6,525 bases of DNA from Chitinophagales bacterium (GTDB taxonomy: Bacteria > Bacteroidota > Bacteroidia > Chitinophagales > Chitinophagaceae), in contig JAAFHG010000217.1 in the NCBI GenBank assembly GCA_013297585.1, positions 1 through 6,525 on the forward strand, read 5' to 3'. Under the pieces are notes generated by a model. It searched no databases. It saw only the letters and a list, made by a program, of their open reading frames with translations, and was not told the origin of the DNA. Made by a program: the position numbers and the translations under genes. The stretch's first letter is position 1. Each line of letters starts with the position of its first letter. Shown one piece after another: positions 1-6,232 of this stretch.

Positions 1-2
1 TC

Positions 3-110
3 AATTTAATCAAGAATGATAAAACAACTAAAGCTAGTATCAAGAACAAAAGGATGATGTGTATATTAAACGATAAGTTTTTAGAAACTGTACTCTTTAA
101 GGAAATTTAG
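3..110 (+). CDS. C-terminal end of an unrecognised protein, cut by the window edge
   Basis: An open frame runs from the left edge for 35 codons to a TAG stop at 108-110. The visible tail is Lys/Asn-rich, then turns hydrophobic and ends MCILNDKFLETVLFKEI. No family is recognisable from so little. Codon choice (AAT, AAA, TTA, ATA) suits an AT-rich genome, but 35 open codons can occur by chance, so this may be no gene. About 50 bases of plain sequence separate its stop from the inverted-repeat element that follows. In-frame Met codons near 54-59 mean a tiny separate ORF is also possible, but a truncated longer gene is more likely. Confidence 0.4.
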   Translation, partial: NLIKNDKTTKASIKNKRMMCILNDKFLETVLFKEI

Positions 111-162
111 ATGCGTTTGCCCTGATCCTTTTCTCGTTCTATTCGACCATGCAAATTATGCT

Positions 163-267
163 CACTCGAGCAGGTCTCTGACCTGTTTGACTACGTTACT
201 TAATTTTTAATGCGTTTATGTTGCAACTAAGTAACACTTTATCACTGGTCAGAGACCAGCGCTAGTG
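163..267. repeat. REPIN-like nested inverted repeat (GGTCTCTGACC type)
   Basis: Two related palindromes lie in inverted orientation. The left one is centred on CAGGTCTCTGACCTG (171-185) and the right one on CTGGTCAGAGACCAG (245-259). Read on opposite strands, both share the 11-mer GGTCTCTGACC and a preceding CACT-rich segment (163-171 and 259-267). Each core can fold alone into a 6-bp hairpin with a 3-base loop, and the two can also pair with each other. Inside lies a second perfect inverted repeat, GTTACTTA (195-202) with TAAGTAAC (228-235), and the palindrome GTTGCAAC (220-227). This two-palindrome layout is that of REPIN elements mobilised by RAYT transposases; that identity is inference, as no RAYT gene is in the window. 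Confidence 0.6.
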
Positions 268-553
268 GTGAAAATTCATTGTTGTTCAGCTCTTTACCAC
301 CAAACTTGTATTTGTTCTCAAGTGTACCTGCCGCTTTCGAGGATATCCCTTGCATCACCAACCCGAACGGATAGTAGTGCGTTTCTTCTACCAATGGGCC
401 TTTGGTATGGGTTACTTGTAAATTATCAAAGAACACATCCTCATTACTTTCGTTGCTGCAATATACATACACAAATCATTCTTTGGCACAGTAATATTAT
501 GTAATTCAGGCGCAATAGTAATGGTGTAATCTTTTACAGTACCTGCACCACCC
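242..553 (-). pseudogene. RHS-repeat protein fragment, frameshifted and truncated
   Basis: The minus strand encodes a piece from near the end of the core of Bacteroidota RHS-repeat proteins. Visible signatures, in order, are DVFFDNLQVTH, a GPLVEETHYYPFGL motif, MQGISSKA, and ENKYKFGGKELNNNEFS. The next expected block, the GARFYDPQIGRW core end, is missing: the frame runs into the inverted repeat at 267 and ends with the repeat-encoded residues PLALVSDQ. Upstream, 476-553 encodes VKDYTITIAPELHNITVPKN in a different frame, followed by a shift near 473-480 and then VYVYCSNES. Thus the piece has at least one frameshift, lacks both ends, and has no credible start (only a GTG at 472). RHS proteins are large secreted or surface proteins, some with toxin ends; this relic should have no such function. 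Family assignment is confident; the precise 5' boundary is less so. Confidence 0.75.
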
Positions 554-666
554 GTCTCGGCGTATGGCTTCGCCTACGCTGTTGTACTCATAGTAGCATT
601 TGCTACAAATAAAAAAGTATTTGCAGCAAGTTTAAAAACGGCGTAGGCAAAGCCATACGCCGAGAC
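554..666. repeat. REPIN-like nested inverted repeat (GTCTCGGCGTATGG type)
   Basis: A 28-base left arm (554-581, beginning GTCTCGGCGTATGGCTT) matches the reverse complement of the right arm (639-666) at 26 of 28 bases. One of the two differences still allows a G-T pair. Each arm is also palindromic: CGGCGTA, GGC, a short loop, GCC, then TACGCCG, complete in the right arm and with one change in the left. A second inverted repeat sits inside: TGCTACAAAT (601-610) with ATTTGCAGCA (619-628), 9 of 10 pairing, around an A-rich loop. The whole could fold into one long hairpin or two short ones. The GC-rich arms contrast with the AT-rich surroundings. The form matches a REPIN; it lies 28 bases past the stop of the minus-strand gene at 695 and could also stop transcription. 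Confidence 0.65.
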
Positions 667-694
667 GATGAAATGCAAACTACGCCTAGTTGGG

Positions 695-1717
695 TTATTT
701 TTTGTATTTAAAAGTGATGTGCGCTTGATGTTTTGAATAAAATTTACCAGATCCATTAAATACAAGCCTCACCTTAGTTTTAGCATAAATGGGTTGTTTA
801 AAATGGTTATAGGTATATCTACATTCAAAAATGTATTTGAAAGGTGAAGTTTGATCATTTACCGTTACAAAATAATTCAAAGGATTATTTTGATTAACGA
901 AATACCAGTTTAAATCTACATCGCCATATTTTCCTTCACGATAAATAACACCGCTGCTACTAAAATCTGTGTAATGTCTGCCATTAAAAAGGCATAGATT
1001 ATCATTTGCTAAACTATTAGCAATGTTTAGCTGTTTTAAGGGGTTAAACATTGTATCATATTTAAATAAAGTATAGTACGATTGGCCACCACCATGATTG
1101 TCATGTCGGTACTCAGAAGATGTATAACCAATATTTGATTTAGGCGTTAGTTTTAATTCATCGGTGTAAATGTTGTAATAACTAGAAACAGGATCGTTGC
1201 CCGGTTTTGTTAAATCCATTTCATGATAAATGCGCCCATTTTTTTGTTCTAAAAAACCAATGCGCTTTTTAGTTTTTTTGTCCCATTTCATGTCATAAAC
1301 ATTCATTTCAGATAAAAAAGAACTATCGCCTACTCGCTGCCCATTTTTATACAAAAAATATTGCTGCTCATTTGAAGCTAAATACCATTTTTTATTGTTT
1401 TCATCATACTCATAAGCTACTAATCTTCTAGAAAAAGGTGCTAAATCAGTGCCTTTATATTCAAATGTTTGCTGTTTAATTATTTGTTCAGCTGGTTCAA
1501 TGTTCGTCTCAGAGCTAATTGCAATTTTTAATACTTTATTGGTAATACTAACTACCCTATCACTTTCATCGTACAGAAATAATATCTGATAATATGTTCC
1601 TTTTACAGTATCAGACGTCATGCTTTCAATAAGCGGCAGTTTGTCAAACCTGTTTTTTTTAGATTGAGCGGATAAAACGAGCGGGATTATCACTAAAAGT
1701 GTGAGTATAATTTTCAT
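695..1717 (-). CDS. Secreted protein of unknown function
   Basis: This encodes 340 residues. I do not recognise the family. Residues 1-17 form a clear signal peptide: Lys at position 2, a hydrophobic core (ILTLLVIIPLVL) and a signal peptidase I site LSA before Gln18. There is no lipobox Cys, so export to the periplasm or beyond is likely. The mature part has no further membrane segment. It is rich in Tyr, Asn, Asp and Lys and has recurring short motifs such as LYDESDRVV, YEYDENNKKWY, LYKNGQRVG and FKYDTMFNPLKQL, which look like beta strands joined by Asp/Asn/Gly turns, loosely like the YD-type segments of Bacteroidota surface proteins. A Gly-rich patch (HDNHGGGQ) lies near residue 205. It ends in the basic tail KYKK. 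The ATG at 1715-1717 is supported by the signal peptide directly after it. A 211-base gap to the upstream gene on the same strand argues for its own promoter. Confidence 0.75.
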   Translation of the reverse strand: MKIILTLLVIIPLVLSAQSKKNRFDKLPLIESMTSDTVKGTYYQILFLYDESDRVVSITNKVLKIAISSETNIEPAEQIIKQQTFEYKGTDLAPFSRRLVAYEYDENNKKWYLASNEQQYFLYKNGQRVGDSSFLSEMNVYDMKWDKKTKKRIGFLEQKNGRIYHEMDLTKPGNDPVSSYYNIYTDELKLTPKSNIGYTSSEYRHDNHGGGQSYYTLFKYDTMFNPLKQLNIANSLANDNLCLFNGRHYTDFSSSGVIYREGKYGDVDLNWYFVNQNNPLNYFVTVNDQTSPFKYIFECRYTYNHFKQPIYAKTKVRLVFNGSGKFYSKHQAHITFKYKK

Positions 1718-1833
1718 TTGGGTTTGATAGGGTTTGCAAAAAAATATATGAAAACTGTGCCAAAATTTTCAAGCAATGCAATATTTCACTCTCATGGTCT
1801 ACAAACTATTTAGCACATCAAGCTCATAAACAA

Positions 1834-1880
1834 CAACTTGTAATAAATTTTGAAGCATTTAAAATTTACTACAAAAGTTG
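1834..1880. repeat. AT-rich imperfect inverted repeat
   Basis: CAACTTGTAATAAATTTT (1834-1851) pairs with 1861-1880 (AAAATTTA, then TAC, then AAGTTG) around a 9-base loop. The stem has about 17 pairs, with one mismatch and a two-base bulge. It sits in the gap between the two minus-strand genes, downstream of the one ending at 1929 and upstream of the one starting at 1717. It lacks a GC-rich stem and a T-run on either side, so it is a poor intrinsic terminator. It may be an operator or simply AT-rich sequence. Confidence 0.4.
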
Positions 1881-1928
1881 GCTAGATTATTAAGACCATA
1901 AGGTATAACGGCAAAAGCGAAAATTCAT

Positions 1929-3461
1929 TTACCCTTTCACACCACTACCCTTTCTACCTTCTAAAAACTTCTGTCGGCGAATTTCCTGCACAGGTACATT
2001 AATAATTTTGCTTTCTAGCCAGCCAATAATATCTAAGTACATAAAACTGCGACTTTCTAATGGATTACCTTCTAGTTTTTCTAGCTTCTCTTTTAGCGTA
2101 ACAAAAGCTGGTATTAATTTTTTGGGTGATAATGAGAATGATTTACGAATAAACTTAAAAACTTCTTCCTCAACCGTACTTAGGTTATTCATTTTTGCCA
2201 TAAAACGATACACCGATTTAATCAAATACTCTAGCAACTCATAATTACCTAGTTCATAATGTGCTATTAAGTGTAACAAACGTGCATAACACTGTAAATC
2301 TGTACGTAGATTCACTTTCCAATGGATAATTTTATTCAAATAGTCAATAGCTTTTTCATTATCGCCACTACCAAAGTATAAGCAAGCTATTTTGTAGTAA
2401 AATACCAATACTCTATGCTTATCATTTATACAAGATACCAATTCTAGCCCTTCGGTAAATGTTCCCTGCAAAAAGTGCTTGTTTATTTTACTGATGTGCA
2501 AATACACGAAAGTTTGTATGGCTGCATTGTGTGTACTTTTTGCTGCCTCAGATGCTGCGAATCGTTCAAAACGTTGCAGGTCTATTTCAAATTTATCAAT
2601 ATTATTTAAGTTAAAATGTGCACTCAATAAATTATGCATACCTCTTATGTATTGACCCGCTTCTATGGTTTGCATAAAAGGCACATCGTCAAACAACTCT
2701 ACCCATTTTTTGGTATAGCGATAATACATCAATAAATCTTGCAGAATAAAACCATACCAACAATAAGCTTGATACAAGTATAGTTTCTCATAAAAGCCCA
2801 TTTCTTCTACGCGATAAACAGGCAAGTTGGTTTCAAAAAAAGATTTTATAGCGTGTACATCCTTTTTATCTCTTGCATGGCCGTGTTGTATGTACCAACC
2901 ATACATCTGCAAGGCCAGATTAGACAGCTTGCCTATTAAACTTAAATGTTGGTTAATACTATCGCTTTCGGCACTTAAAGCTTCTGCCCTATTACCAATA
3001 CTACGTGTAATGTGCAGTGCTTCAATTTTCTTCTCAAAAATTACTGCTTGCAATTGAAACGTAATTTGGTTGTGTTGCTTCGCAATGTCTTTTATTTTGT
3101 CCAAAACCTTCAAACTCTGAAAATACAAGCCTTTATTGTACAATATTTTGGCAAAATCCATTTGTTCATGTAACTGAATATCTATGTTGTCATCATCTTT
3201 TAATAAGCGCAAGCTACTTAGTATTTGCTTGTATAAATGCGCTTTGGCATTAGATAATTGTTGCTTAGAAATGGCAGGTACTTTTTTCAGCAAAGCCGTT
3301 TCATCGTATTCAGAAAGCTTGTCTAGCGCATCAAATAGTTGAATAATTTTTAAATTATCATCAGCCGAATTTCGCTGTACATATAGCTTAAAATTACGCT
3401 TTTCGCCTTTTTCAAGCGACTTTATAAGTTGAAATAAGTTATCTGTACTTCTGTTAGGCAT
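1929..3461 (-). CDS. Conserved Bacteroidota helical-repeat (TPR-like) protein of unknown role
   Basis: This encodes 510 residues. There is no signal peptide or membrane segment, so it should be cytoplasmic. The first 90 residues carry the most recognisable part: LFQLIKSLEKGEKRNFKLY, then IIQLFDALDKLSEYDE, then AHLYKQILSSLRLLK. From memory, proteins with this kind of N-terminus are common hypothetical proteins in Bacteroidota. Residues about 100-440 are almost entirely amphipathic helices with TPR-like pairs, for example ILYNKGLYFQSLKVLDKIKD and ACLYFGSGDNEKAIDYLNKI, so a protein-binding scaffold role is plausible. No catalytic motif is visible. The tail is basic and Gly-rich (EGRKGSGVKG). The ATG at 3459-3461 directly precedes the conserved N-terminus. 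It is divergent from leuA across 183 bases; that arrangement does not by itself link it to leucine synthesis. Confidence 0.85.
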   Translation of the reverse strand: MPNRSTDNLFQLIKSLEKGEKRNFKLYVQRNSADDNLKIIQLFDALDKLSEYDETALLKKVPAISKQQLSNAKAHLYKQILSSLRLLKDDDNIDIQLHEQMDFAKILYNKGLYFQSLKVLDKIKDIAKQHNQITFQLQAVIFEKKIEALHITRSIGNRAEALSAESDSINQHLSLIGKLSNLALQMYGWYIQHGHARDKKDVHAIKSFFETNLPVYRVEEMGFYEKLYLYQAYCWYGFILQDLLMYYRYTKKWVELFDDVPFMQTIEAGQYIRGMHNLLSAHFNLNNIDKFEIDLQRFERFAASEAAKSTHNAAIQTFVYLHISKINKHFLQGTFTEGLELVSCINDKHRVLVFYYKIACLYFGSGDNEKAIDYLNKIIHWKVNLRTDLQCYARLLHLIAHYELGNYELLEYLIKSVYRFMAKMNNLSTVEEEVFKFIRKSFSLSPKKLIPAFVTLKEKLEKLEGNPLESRSFMYLDIIGWLESKIINVPVQEIRRQKFLEGRKGSGVKG

Positions 3462-3583
3462 CGTAATTAATTTTAGCTAAAACCCTTACCAATATTCACT
3501 TCTATAAAAAATACCGCCATTTATACCCTGTAAAATACAACCAACTTTGGCAGATTTTATAAAGTATTGCAAGGTAAGTTCGT

Positions 3584-3610
3584 ATGCTATTGCTTGTAAA
3601 ATTTCAATAG
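3584..3610 (+). CDS. Possible 8-codon Leu-rich leader ORF upstream of leuA
   Basis: ATG-CTA-TTG-CTT-GTA-AAA-TTT-CAA-TAG encodes MLLLVKFQ, with three consecutive Leu codons and a Val, 34 bases before the leuA start. TTGCAAG (3567-3573) can pair with CTTGTAA (3593-3599), one pair being G-T, which would cover the Leu codons. There is no terminator hairpin or T-run between it and leuA, so a classical attenuator is not visible, and no promoter upstream is convincing. Chance is a real alternative for so short a frame. Confidence 0.25.
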   Translation: MLLLVKFQ

Positions 3611-3644
3611 ACAAAGTTTTATTACTTAAAAAAATTATCGTTCC

Positions 3645-4814
3645 ATGTCACAAGAACATGTATATATTTTCGATACTACCTTACGCGATGGCGAGCAAGT
3701 GCCTGGCTGTAAATTAAATACTAAAGAGAAAATTGAACTAGCTTTAGCCCTAGAAGAGTTAGGTGTAGATATTATTGAAGCAGGTTTTCCTATTTCATCG
3801 CCAGGCGATTTTGAAAGCGTTAACGAGATTTCTAAAATAGTTAAAAATGCTACTATTTGTGGGCTTACTCGTGCAGTACAAAAAGACATTGAGGTAGCTG
3901 CTGAGGCACTAAAATATGCTAAAAGACCACGTATTCACACAGGTATTGGCGCTTCTGATATTCACATTAAACACAAGTTCAACACTAGCAGAGAAGACAT
4001 TTTGGCTCGTGCAAAACAAGCCGTTATTTGGAGTAAAAACTTTGTAGACGATGTAGAGTTTTACGCCGAAGATGCTGGCCGTGCCGATATTTCTTTCCTT
4101 GCTAAATTGGTAGAAACAGTTATTGCAGCAGGCGCTACGGTTGTTAATATTCCTGATACAACTGGTTATTGCTTACCACACCAGTATGCAGCTATTATTT
4201 CGTACCTAAAAAACAATGTACCCAATATTGATAAAGCCATTTTAAGCTGCCATTGTCATAACGATTTAGGACTGGCTACAGCCAATTCAATTGCAGGTGT
4301 TATTGCAGGCGCTCGTCAAATTGAGTGTACTATTAATGGTCTTGGCGAACGTGCCGGCAACACTGCCTTAGAAGAAGTGGTAATGATTTTAAAACAACAC
4401 CAGCTTGGTTTACACACCAATGTAAATACTAAGAAATTACATCCGTTAAGCCGCTTGGTTAGCGATACAATGCGTATGCAAGTTCAACCAAATAAAGCTA
4501 TTGTTGGTGCCAATGCATTTTCACATTCAAGTGGTATTCACCAAGATGGCTTCTTAAAAGAAGCTACCACTTACGAGATTATGAACCCAGCAGAAGTTGG
4601 TGCAGATACATCTAAAATTGTTTTGACAGCTCGTAGCGGTCGCAGCGCTTTGGCTTTCCGTTTTCATAAATTAGGCTACCAATTTACAAGAGATGAAATT
4701 GATGCTTTTTACGAAGAATTCTTAAAGGTTGCCGATAGTAAAAAAGAAGTCATGGACGAAGATTTACATAAAATGGCTACCCCTGCCCTAAAGGGTGTTG
4801 TAGCAACCGCTTAA
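3645..4814 (+). CDS. leuA: 2-isopropylmalate synthase, short form
   Basis: LeuA condenses acetyl-CoA with 2-oxoisovalerate to give 2-isopropylmalate, the first committed step of leucine synthesis, in the cytoplasm. The 389 residues form an HMGL-like TIM barrel. DTTLRDGEQ is at 10-18, with Arg14 and metal ligand Asp15 in the usual places. The other signatures are IEAGFP (44-49), HTGIGASDIH (98-107), the metal-binding HCHND (203-207), NGLGERAGNT (231-240, Asn239 a ligand) and SGIHQDGFLK (296-305). The last two favour isopropylmalate synthase over homocitrate or citramalate synthase. Classical LeuA is about 510-550 residues; this one stops after the linker helices and lacks the C-terminal leucine-binding regulatory domain, so leucine feedback inhibition is doubtful. 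The ATG at 3645 follows an A/T-rich leader without a Shine-Dalgarno and sits just before the conserved start. leuB follows after 90 bases, almost certainly in one transcript. Confidence 0.95.
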   Translation: MSQEHVYIFDTTLRDGEQVPGCKLNTKEKIELALALEELGVDIIEAGFPISSPGDFESVNEISKIVKNATICGLTRAVQKDIEVAAEALKYAKRPRIHTGIGASDIHIKHKFNTSREDILARAKQAVIWSKNFVDDVEFYAEDAGRADISFLAKLVETVIAAGATVVNIPDTTGYCLPHQYAAIISYLKNNVPNIDKAILSCHCHNDLGLATANSIAGVIAGARQIECTINGLGERAGNTALEEVVMILKQHQLGLHTNVNTKKLHPLSRLVSDTMRMQVQPNKAIVGANAFSHSSGIHQDGFLKEATTYEIMNPAEVGADTSKIVLTARSGRSALAFRFHKLGYQFTRDEIDAFYEEFLKVADSKKEVMDEDLHKMATPALKGVVATA

Positions 4815-4882
4815 TTGAAATCTTAAGACCGTTAATAATACGTTTTACAAATGAATACTGCAAATAAGAGCTATTTTAAAAA

Positions 4883-4904
4883 TTCCCCTTCAGGGGCTAG
4901 GGGC
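4883..4904 (+). repeat. CCCCTTCAGGGG hairpin inserted before leuB
   Basis: TTCCCCTTCAGGGGCTAGGGGC lies immediately before the ATG at 4905. CCCCT (4885-4889) pairs with AGGGG (4892-4896) or, alternatively, CCCC pairs with GGGG at 4900-4903. The G/C runs are unlike the flanking AT-rich DNA. From memory, similar CCCCTTcAGGGG segments recur between genes in many Bacteroidota genomes. Translated, it gives NSPSGARG, which extends the leuB frame upstream. It could affect leuB translation by placing a hairpin next to the start codon. Confidence 0.5.
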
Positions 4905-6020
4905 ATGAAAAAAAATATTGCAGTTATATTAGGTGATGGTATTGGCCCAGAAGTTACCCAACAATCCATAAAAGTATTAAATGCTGTGGCCGAACACTAT
5001 GGTCACGATTTTAGATATAAATTTTGCATAATGGGTTCAACTGCGATAGATAAAACAGGCAATCCATTACCAGACGAAACAATAGAAGTTTGCTTAGAAA
5101 GTGATGCAATTTTATTTGGTGCTATTGGTCATCCAAAATACGATAACGATCCAATTTCAAAAGTTCGCCCAGAGCAAGGTTTATTGAAGTTGAGAAAAGT
5201 GTTGCAATTATTTGCTAATATCCGTCCTACAATTTTATACCCAAACATCAAGCATTTGTCGCCATTAAATCCTAAAAATTTAGATGGTATAGACTTAGTT
5301 GTTTATCGTGAATTGACTGGTGGCATTTATTTTGGCGATAAAGCAATAAGTGAAGACGGTAAAGTAGCTGAAGACACTTGCATTTATACTGTTGAAGAAA
5401 TAGAACGCATTGCGCATTTAGCTTTTAAAGCAGCACAACAAAGAAGAAAAAAGTTAACGCTAATAGATAAGGCAAACGTTTTAGAAACTTCACGTCTGTG
5501 GCGCAAAACAATACAAGCAATCGCAACACAATACACTGATGTTGCGGTAGATTACATGTATGCAGATAATGCATCCATGAAGCTAATATTAAACCCAAAA
5601 CAGTTTGATGTAATATTGACAGAGAACCTATTTGGCGATATTATCAGCCACGAAGCTTGCGCTATTGGTGGCGCTTTAGGCATGGCGCCATCGGCTTCTA
5701 TCGGCAATATCACAGCCTTGTTCGAGCCTATTCATGGTTCTTACCCACAAGCTGCTGGCAAAGACATTGCCAACCCTATTGGTTCTATTTTATCGGCCGC
5801 GATGATGCTTGACTACTTTGGTTTACACAAAGAAGGCGATAAAGTTCGTGCAGCTGTAAATTGGACCTTGACAAACAATTTTGTTACTAAAGATATTGAC
5901 CCCATCAACTTTTATTTTACCTCAACACTTGGCGAATTAATTGCTGACTATGTAGGCGATAAAATAGAAGGCGATGTGAATCAAGAAAATATCATGTTGC
6001 GCAAATCAACAGTGATATAA
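4905..6020 (+). CDS. leuB: 3-isopropylmalate dehydrogenase
   Basis: LeuB oxidises and decarboxylates 3-isopropylmalate to 4-methyl-2-oxopentanoate with NAD+, in the cytoplasm. The frame is open from ATG 4851 (389 residues), but I choose ATG 4905 (371 residues): MKKNIAVILGDGIGPEV is the normal family start, and the extra 18 residues come largely from a G/C hairpin repeat. Numbered from 4905: GDGIGPEV 10-17; RPEQGLL 88-94; substrate Arg97, Arg107 and Arg135; the ELTGGIYFG segment with Tyr142; DKANVL with Lys189; Asp221; NLFGDIISHEA 241-251 with Asp245; and the cofactor loop HGSYPQAAGKDIANP 277-291. Odd point: the third metal-site acid (Asp in the usual GDI-x-S-D-E) is His249. Gln282 sits where many NAD-dependent members have Asp; from memory this Gln is normal in Bacteroidota. 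The length suits the family (350-370). leuA lies upstream; an ilvE-type gene with its own promoter and attenuator follows. Confidence 0.95.
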   Translation: MKKNIAVILGDGIGPEVTQQSIKVLNAVAEHYGHDFRYKFCIMGSTAIDKTGNPLPDETIEVCLESDAILFGAIGHPKYDNDPISKVRPEQGLLKLRKVLQLFANIRPTILYPNIKHLSPLNPKNLDGIDLVVYRELTGGIYFGDKAISEDGKVAEDTCIYTVEEIERIAHLAFKAAQQRRKKLTLIDKANVLETSRLWRKTIQAIATQYTDVAVDYMYADNASMKLILNPKQFDVILTENLFGDIISHEACAIGGALGMAPSASIGNITALFEPIHGSYPQAAGKDIANPIGSILSAAMMLDYFGLHKEGDKVRAAVNWTLTNNFVTKDIDPINFYFTSTLGELIADYVGDKIEGDVNQENIMLRKSTVI

Positions 6021-6028
6021 AGTAACCG

Positions 6029-6189
6029 CTGATTAAAATGATAGAAATGATTTGATATGATGGAGGTATTTTTTGGTGACCAGCAATTGAATAACTATTT
6101 AGCATTTGTTGCGTCGCACACTGGAGCTTTCAGAACGGTATTCAGCATATCTCACAAATTCATTCAATCACTATAATCATTAAAATCAC
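6029..6189. repeat. Degenerate inverted repeat of TGATT/AATCA units bounding about 160 bases
   Basis: The left side (6029-6063) carries TGATT, AATGAT and ATGATT at regular spacing. The right side (6156-6189) carries AATCA, ATCATT and AATCA as near mirror images: 6030-6034 pairs with 6184-6188, 6037-6042 with 6176-6181, and 6048-6052 with 6066-type units at 6166-6170. The interior (6064-6155) is non-repetitive, has higher GC in part (GTTGCGTCGCACACTGG) and no credible ORF. The form suggests a decayed dispersed intergenic element. It starts 9 bases after leuB and ends just before the ilvE promoter, so it may also help separate the two transcripts. Confidence 0.4.
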
Positions 6190-6201
6190 GAAAAAAAGTT
6201 C

Positions 6202-6232
6202 TTTGCATTTTACATAGAAGTATTTATGTTTA
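6202..6232 (+). promoter_or_regulatory. Bacteroidota-type promoter for the leader-ilvE transcript
   Basis: TTTG (6202-6205) and TATGTTTA (6225-6232) are 19 bases apart. This matches the phylum's -33 TTTG and -7 TAnnTTTG consensus with one change and standard spacing. It predicts a transcript start near 6237-6240, only about 10-14 bases before the leader ATG. It lies just upstream of the attenuator, which supports a separate start site for ilvE and not only read-through from leuB. Confidence 0.5.

Noticed and set aside
265..504. Plus-strand ORF of 79 codons
   Set aside because: It runs antisense to recognisable RHS coding sequence, and its protein is Ser/Leu-rich with no family-like features.
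574..765. Minus-strand ORF of 63 codons
   Set aside because: It is made largely of the inverted repeat at 554-666 and the out-of-frame end of the secreted-protein gene.
1834..1880. Inverted repeat as an intrinsic terminator for the 1929-3461 gene
   Set aside because: The stem is almost all A/T, carries a mismatch and bulge, and no T-run follows.
2008..2244. Plus-strand ORF of 78 codons
   Set aside because: Antisense shadow of the helical-repeat protein gene, with no start context or recognisable protein.
2827..3057. Plus-strand ORF of 76 codons
   Set aside because: Antisense shadow of the same helical-repeat protein gene.
3635..3889. Minus-strand ORF of 84 codons
   Set aside because: Antisense to the conserved start of leuA; low-complexity Ser-rich translation.
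4885..4904. CCCCTTCAGGGG hairpin as a terminator between leuA and leuB
   Set aside because: No T-run follows; the next bases are the leuB start codon and an A-run.
6221..6228. TATTTATG as the -7 promoter element
   Set aside because: It would leave only 15 bases after TTTG; TATGTTTA at 6225 gives the standard 19 and a better match.
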